Assembly (NCBI RefSeq): GCF_005870025.1
Contig: NZ_VATA01000055.1
Span: 1 to 42,423, forward strand
DNA: 42,423 nucleotides
Source: Poseidonocella sp. HB161398
GTDB lineage: Bacteria; Pseudomonadota; Alphaproteobacteria; Rhodobacterales; Rhodobacteraceae
Direction of reading: 5' to 3'
The translations under genes were made by a program, and so were the position numbers. Position 1 is the stretch's first letter. Every line of letters begins with the position of its first letter. Positions 39,949-42,423 of the stretch are shown here, piece by piece. Under the pieces are notes generated by a model, which did no database searches, was not told where the DNA came from, and saw only the letters and a program-made list of their open reading frames with translations.

Positions 39949-40745
39949 CCGGCTATGTCCGGCGCCCCCCCGCCGCCGATGCCGGTGCCGAGGGCGATCC
40001 GCTCTTCGTCCGCGCGGTCGGCCGCGCCATGTCCGTGCTCTCGGCCTTCCACGAAGCCGAGCACCCGCTGAGCCTGACCGAGATCGCCCGCGCCGCCGAT
40101 CTCGACCGCTCCACCGCGCAGCGCATCGTCCACACGCTGCGCAAGCTCGGCTATATCGCCCGCGACCGCCATGACCGCGGCTTCGTGCCGGGGCTGCGCA
40201 TCTACGACCACATTTTCGACGCGCAGCGGCTCGACGGGCTGATCCAGCGCGCCGTGCCCTATCTGCTCGACCTGCGCAGCACCGTGAACGAGCGGGTGGA
40301 CCTGTCGCTGTGGGACGATACGCGGCTGGTCTACGCCTCGCGGCTGCAGCCCAAGCGCGAGGTGCTGCATGACCTGATGGTCGGGCTCTCGGTGCCGGTC
40401 TGCTCCACCTCGGGCGGCTGGGCGGTGCTGTCGCGCCTGCCCGAGGCCGAGGCGCGCGACATCATCCGCCGCTCGGAGCGCAAGAGCTACACGCCGCGCA
40501 CCGTGACCGAGGAAGAGTCGATCCTGGCCAAGGCGCGCGAAGGCCTGGAGATGGGCTATGTCATTGCGATCGAACAACTTCTTCCGGGAGAGATCGGCAT
40601 TGCCGCGCCGGTGACGGACCCTTCGGGGCGCCCGGTCGGCGGCGTGACGATCACCGCGCTCCTGTCGGACTGGACGCCGGAGGAATTCGAGCGCGCGATG
40701 GCGCCGAAGCTGATGCAGACGGTGCGGGCGCTCAGCCGGTTCTAG
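39945..40745 (+). CDS. IclR-family regulator of the amidase/GGT operon
   Basis: This 266-residue IclR-type regulator has a winged helix at about residues 22-75 (LSLTEIARAADLDRSTAQRIVHTLRKLGYI) and an effector domain with VGLSVPVCSTSGGWAVLSRL in the place of the family's usual inducer-pocket motif. The C-terminal GEIGIAAPVTDPSGRPVGGVTI segment is also typical. It is divergent from the amidase-GGT-amidase operon and probably controls it through the inverted repeat at 39780-39800. Its stop codon overlaps that of the converging M20 gene in CTAG. Confidence 0.87.
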   Translation: MTGYVRRPPAADAGAEGDPLFVRAVGRAMSVLSAFHEAEHPLSLTEIARAADLDRSTAQRIVHTLRKLGYIARDRHDRGFVPGLRIYDHIFDAQRLDGLIQRAVPYLLDLRSTVNERVDLSLWDDTRLVYASRLQPKREVLHDLMVGLSVPVCSTSGGWAVLSRLPEAEARDIIRRSERKSYTPRTVTEEESILAKAREGLEMGYVIAIEQLLPGEIGIAAPVTDPSGRPVGGVTITALLSDWTPEEFERAMAPKLMQTVRALSRF

Positions 40746-42037
40746 ACCGGCTCGAGCCCGCACCACTCGGCCACGAAGAGCGCGATGGCCAGTGTCACGC
40801 GGCGCAGCGACTCGATCTCGACCCATTCGTCGATGCCGTGCAGCACCCCGGCGACCGGCCCGTAATTCATCGCCGGAATGCCCTCGTAGAGCGCGTGGAT
40901 CCGGGCATCGAGATAGGCCGGCATGATGTGGCTGCCCATCGCCCTTCCGGTCACCGCCAGATGCGCGCGCCCCAGCGCCGCCTCGGCCGCGCTGCCCTCG
41001 GGCAGCTCGTAGCCCTCGGCCATGAAGCCGTTCCAGACCAGCTTCGGCGGGTTCTGCGCCAGATAGGGATCGGCGGCGGCGAACTCCGCGAGGAAGCTCT
41101 CGATCTCGGCCGCATGCTCGGGCGCGGACCAGCCGGGCAGCAGCGAGATGCGGAAATCCACCGCCGCCGCGGCCGGCACGGAAGACGCCCATTCGCCGCC
41201 CTCGATCTTGCCGACATTGAGGTTGATCGGCTTGGCCAGCCCGGCAAAGCGCGGATGCGACACCCGCCGCGCATTCCAGTCGCGCTCCAGCTCGCGCAGC
41301 GCCGCAATGGTGCGGATGGCCGCGTCGATGGCGTTCTGCCCCTCGCCCATCTGGCTGACATGGCAGGGAATTCCGGCGAATTCGACGCGGAACCAGATCA
41401 CCCCGGTATTGGCCCGCACGAGGCTCTCGCCGGTGGGTTCCGGGATCAGCGCCGCCTCGGCGCGGTAGCCCCTGAGATGCGCCGAGAGCGCGCCGTTGCC
41501 GGTGCTCTCCTCCTCGACGACCGATTCCAGGTAGAGCGTCGCGGCGGGCTGCCAGCCGCAGGCCCGGAGCGCGTCGAGCGCGGCAATCGCGCAGGCCAGC
41601 CCCGATTTCATGTCCCCCGCGCCGCGGCCGTACATCCGCCCGTCGCGGATCTCGGCCTCGTAGGGCGGGCTGGTCCACAGCGCCTCGGGCCCGGTCGGGA
41701 CGACGTCGACATGGCCCTGCAGGATCAGCGAGCGCCCGGTCTCCGCCTTCGGACGGTGGATGCCGGTGACGATCGGCGCCTCGGAATGGCTGTCGCTCCA
41801 GGCGCCCGCGCCGGGATGGCGGGCCAGCGCCGCGCGGTCCATCGCGAAGCGCTCCATCGCCAGGCCGCGGCGGGACAGCTCGGCGAAGACCAGGTCCTGC
41901 ACCGCATGCTCGGCGCCGCGCTGCGAGGGGCGGCGGACCAGCTCGCGGGTCAGCGCGATCTGGGCGTCGAAGCCGGCATCCACCGCCTCGGAAAGCCGCG
42001 GCACCAGGTCTTCGGGCAGGGTCGGGGGCAGGGTCAT
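40742..42037 (-). CDS. M20-family metallopeptidase / deacylase (ArgE-DapE type)
   Basis: This 431-residue zinc-dependent amidohydrolase has the metal ligands His109 (LQGHVDVVP), bridging Asp142 (GRGAGDMKSG), the catalytic Glu pair in VVEEEST (about 175-177), Glu200 (IPEPTGE) and a C-terminal His in VLHGIDEWV. The dimerisation domain lies at about residues 210-330. It removes an acyl or aminoacyl group, as ArgE, DapE and N-formyl- or carbamoyl-amino-acid hydrolases do. No signal peptide is visible. GGAGA precedes the start. It converges with the IclR gene, and its amide substrate may be linked to the neighbouring amidases. Confidence 0.9.
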   Translation of the reverse strand: MTLPPTLPEDLVPRLSEAVDAGFDAQIALTRELVRRPSQRGAEHAVQDLVFAELSRRGLAMERFAMDRAALARHPGAGAWSDSHSEAPIVTGIHRPKAETGRSLILQGHVDVVPTGPEALWTSPPYEAEIRDGRMYGRGAGDMKSGLACAIAALDALRACGWQPAATLYLESVVEEESTGNGALSAHLRGYRAEAALIPEPTGESLVRANTGVIWFRVEFAGIPCHVSQMGEGQNAIDAAIRTIAALRELERDWNARRVSHPRFAGLAKPINLNVGKIEGGEWASSVPAAAAVDFRISLLPGWSAPEHAAEIESFLAEFAAADPYLAQNPPKLVWNGFMAEGYELPEGSAAEAALGRAHLAVTGRAMGSHIMPAYLDARIHALYEGIPAMNYGPVAGVLHGIDEWVEIESLRRVTLAIALFVAEWCGLEPV

Positions 42038-42354
42038 GGCAGCGGTCTCCGCGCGTCTGGCAGTCCGCGCGACACTGGCGCCGGGCGGCCGGAAAGGTCA
42101 ATTCCCCGCCCCCGCCGGCGCCGCTCCGCGCCGCGCGGAGCGCCCCGGGCCGGGCCGCCTGCAGCGCGCGGCGGGCCCCCGCCGGCGCTGTCGCGAAAAC
42201 AGCACAAATTTTGGGCGGTTCGAAAAAAGTCATTCGCGGCTATTGGTTTCGCTTGGGTCGGCCGCGCCGCTGTGCCGTTCTGGCGCCACATTCCCCGAAC
42301 CAACGGGGAGCGCAAGGAAACGTCCCCGAGGGGCGTCAACAGAGAGGTACGATC
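42038..42354. other. Divergent intergenic region
   Basis: This 317-bp gap separates the leftward M20 gene from the rightward truncated gene. It is very GC-rich up to 42190, with imperfect GC inverted repeats, then shows an AT-richer patch (42190-42250) likely to hold the rightward promoter. A TTGACC on the minus strand (near 42100) has no good -10 partner. No gene, RNA or clear operator was found. Confidence 0.5.
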
Positions 42355-42423
42355 ATGACCGCCATTTGGAGTGGCCTGCGCAGCGGACTCGCCGCGGCGA
42401 CCGCCGTGACGATGACCACCGTC
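42355..42423 (+). CDS. N-terminus of an exported protein (cut by window edge)
   Basis: Only 23 codons are present: MTAIWSGLRSG followed by an Ala-rich hydrophobic run (LAAATAVTMTTV). This looks like the start of a signal peptide. AGAGAGG precedes the ATG. After an M20 deacylase gene a periplasmic substrate-binding protein is plausible, but the mature sequence is out of view and no function can be given. Confidence 0.5.
   Translation, partial: MTAIWSGLRSGLAAATAVTMTTV

Noticed and set aside
1-42423. CRISPR arrays, tRNA or rRNA genes, insertion sequences, prophage genes, toxin-antitoxin or defence systems
   Set aside because: Reading through both strands showed no spaced direct repeats, tRNA-like cloverleaf, transposase or nuclease motifs.

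Overview
The window is GC-rich, densely packed DNA from an alphaproteobacterium, most likely of the Rhodobacterales (Paracoccaceae). This is inferred from gene style and content: tripartite tricarboxylate and TRAP solute systems side by side, dipeptide-type ABC operons, PuuB-like FAD oxidases, and a cowN gene beside a CooA-like regulator. No rRNA, tRNA, CRISPR array, phage gene or insertion sequence was seen. Both edges cut genes: an aldehyde dehydrogenase on the left and an exported protein on the right.

Region 1 (1-8646) is a sugar-acid catabolic locus. On the minus strand a dehydratase of the L-arabonate dehydratase type (IlvD/Edd family), a DHDPS-family dehydratase/aldolase, an SDR dehydrogenase and an alpha-ketoglutarate-semialdehyde dehydrogenase form a non-phosphorylative route from a sugar acid to 2-oxoglutarate. 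Divergently, tctC-tctB-tctA encode a tripartite uptake system, followed by a LacI-family regulator. Two near-identical LacI-type operators sit in the divergent promoter region. A perfect 18-bp hairpin closes the locus.

Region 2 (8679-15100) is a pectin-fragment locus. A GH105 unsaturated-uronyl hydrolase and a TRAP transporter (dctP-dctQ-dctM) run left. An IclR/KdgR-type regulator and a PL22 oligogalacturonate lyase with an export signal run right. Three matching IclR-type operators flank the regulator gene.

Region 3 (15101-26642) looks like amine or amino-acid use: a GNAT acetyltransferase, a PuuB-like FAD oxidase, a DUF861 cupin, a class-III aminotransferase, a GhrA-like 2-hydroxyacid dehydrogenase, a HAD hydrolase of the dehalogenase type, and a dipeptide-family ABC importer whose two ATPases are fused.

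Region 4 (26643-29371) holds no intact gene. On the minus strand it carries the frame-shifted remains of a GH3 beta-glucosidase, recognisable from the N-terminal domain to the C-terminus, plus about 600 bp that I could not identify.

Region 5 (29343-35044) has an Lrp/AsnC regulator divergent from a tartrate/D-malate dehydrogenase and a succinate-semialdehyde dehydrogenase. A CooA-like CO sensor and cowN, the nitrogenase CO-protection gene, follow. A textbook CooA box spans the regulator's stop codon, about 42 bp upstream of the predicted cowN start point. The sensor keeps His77 but lacks the redox-switch cysteine. An uncharacterised multi-spanning membrane protein converges on cowN.

Region 6 (35153-42423) is an amidase / gamma-glutamyltransferase / amidase operon, an IclR regulator preceded by an 18-codon overlapping leader ORF, a converging M20 deacylase, and the first codons of an exported protein. 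Together they suggest hydrolysis of amide or gamma-glutamyl compounds.

All functional calls rest on reading motifs and on recalled family knowledge. No database search was run.
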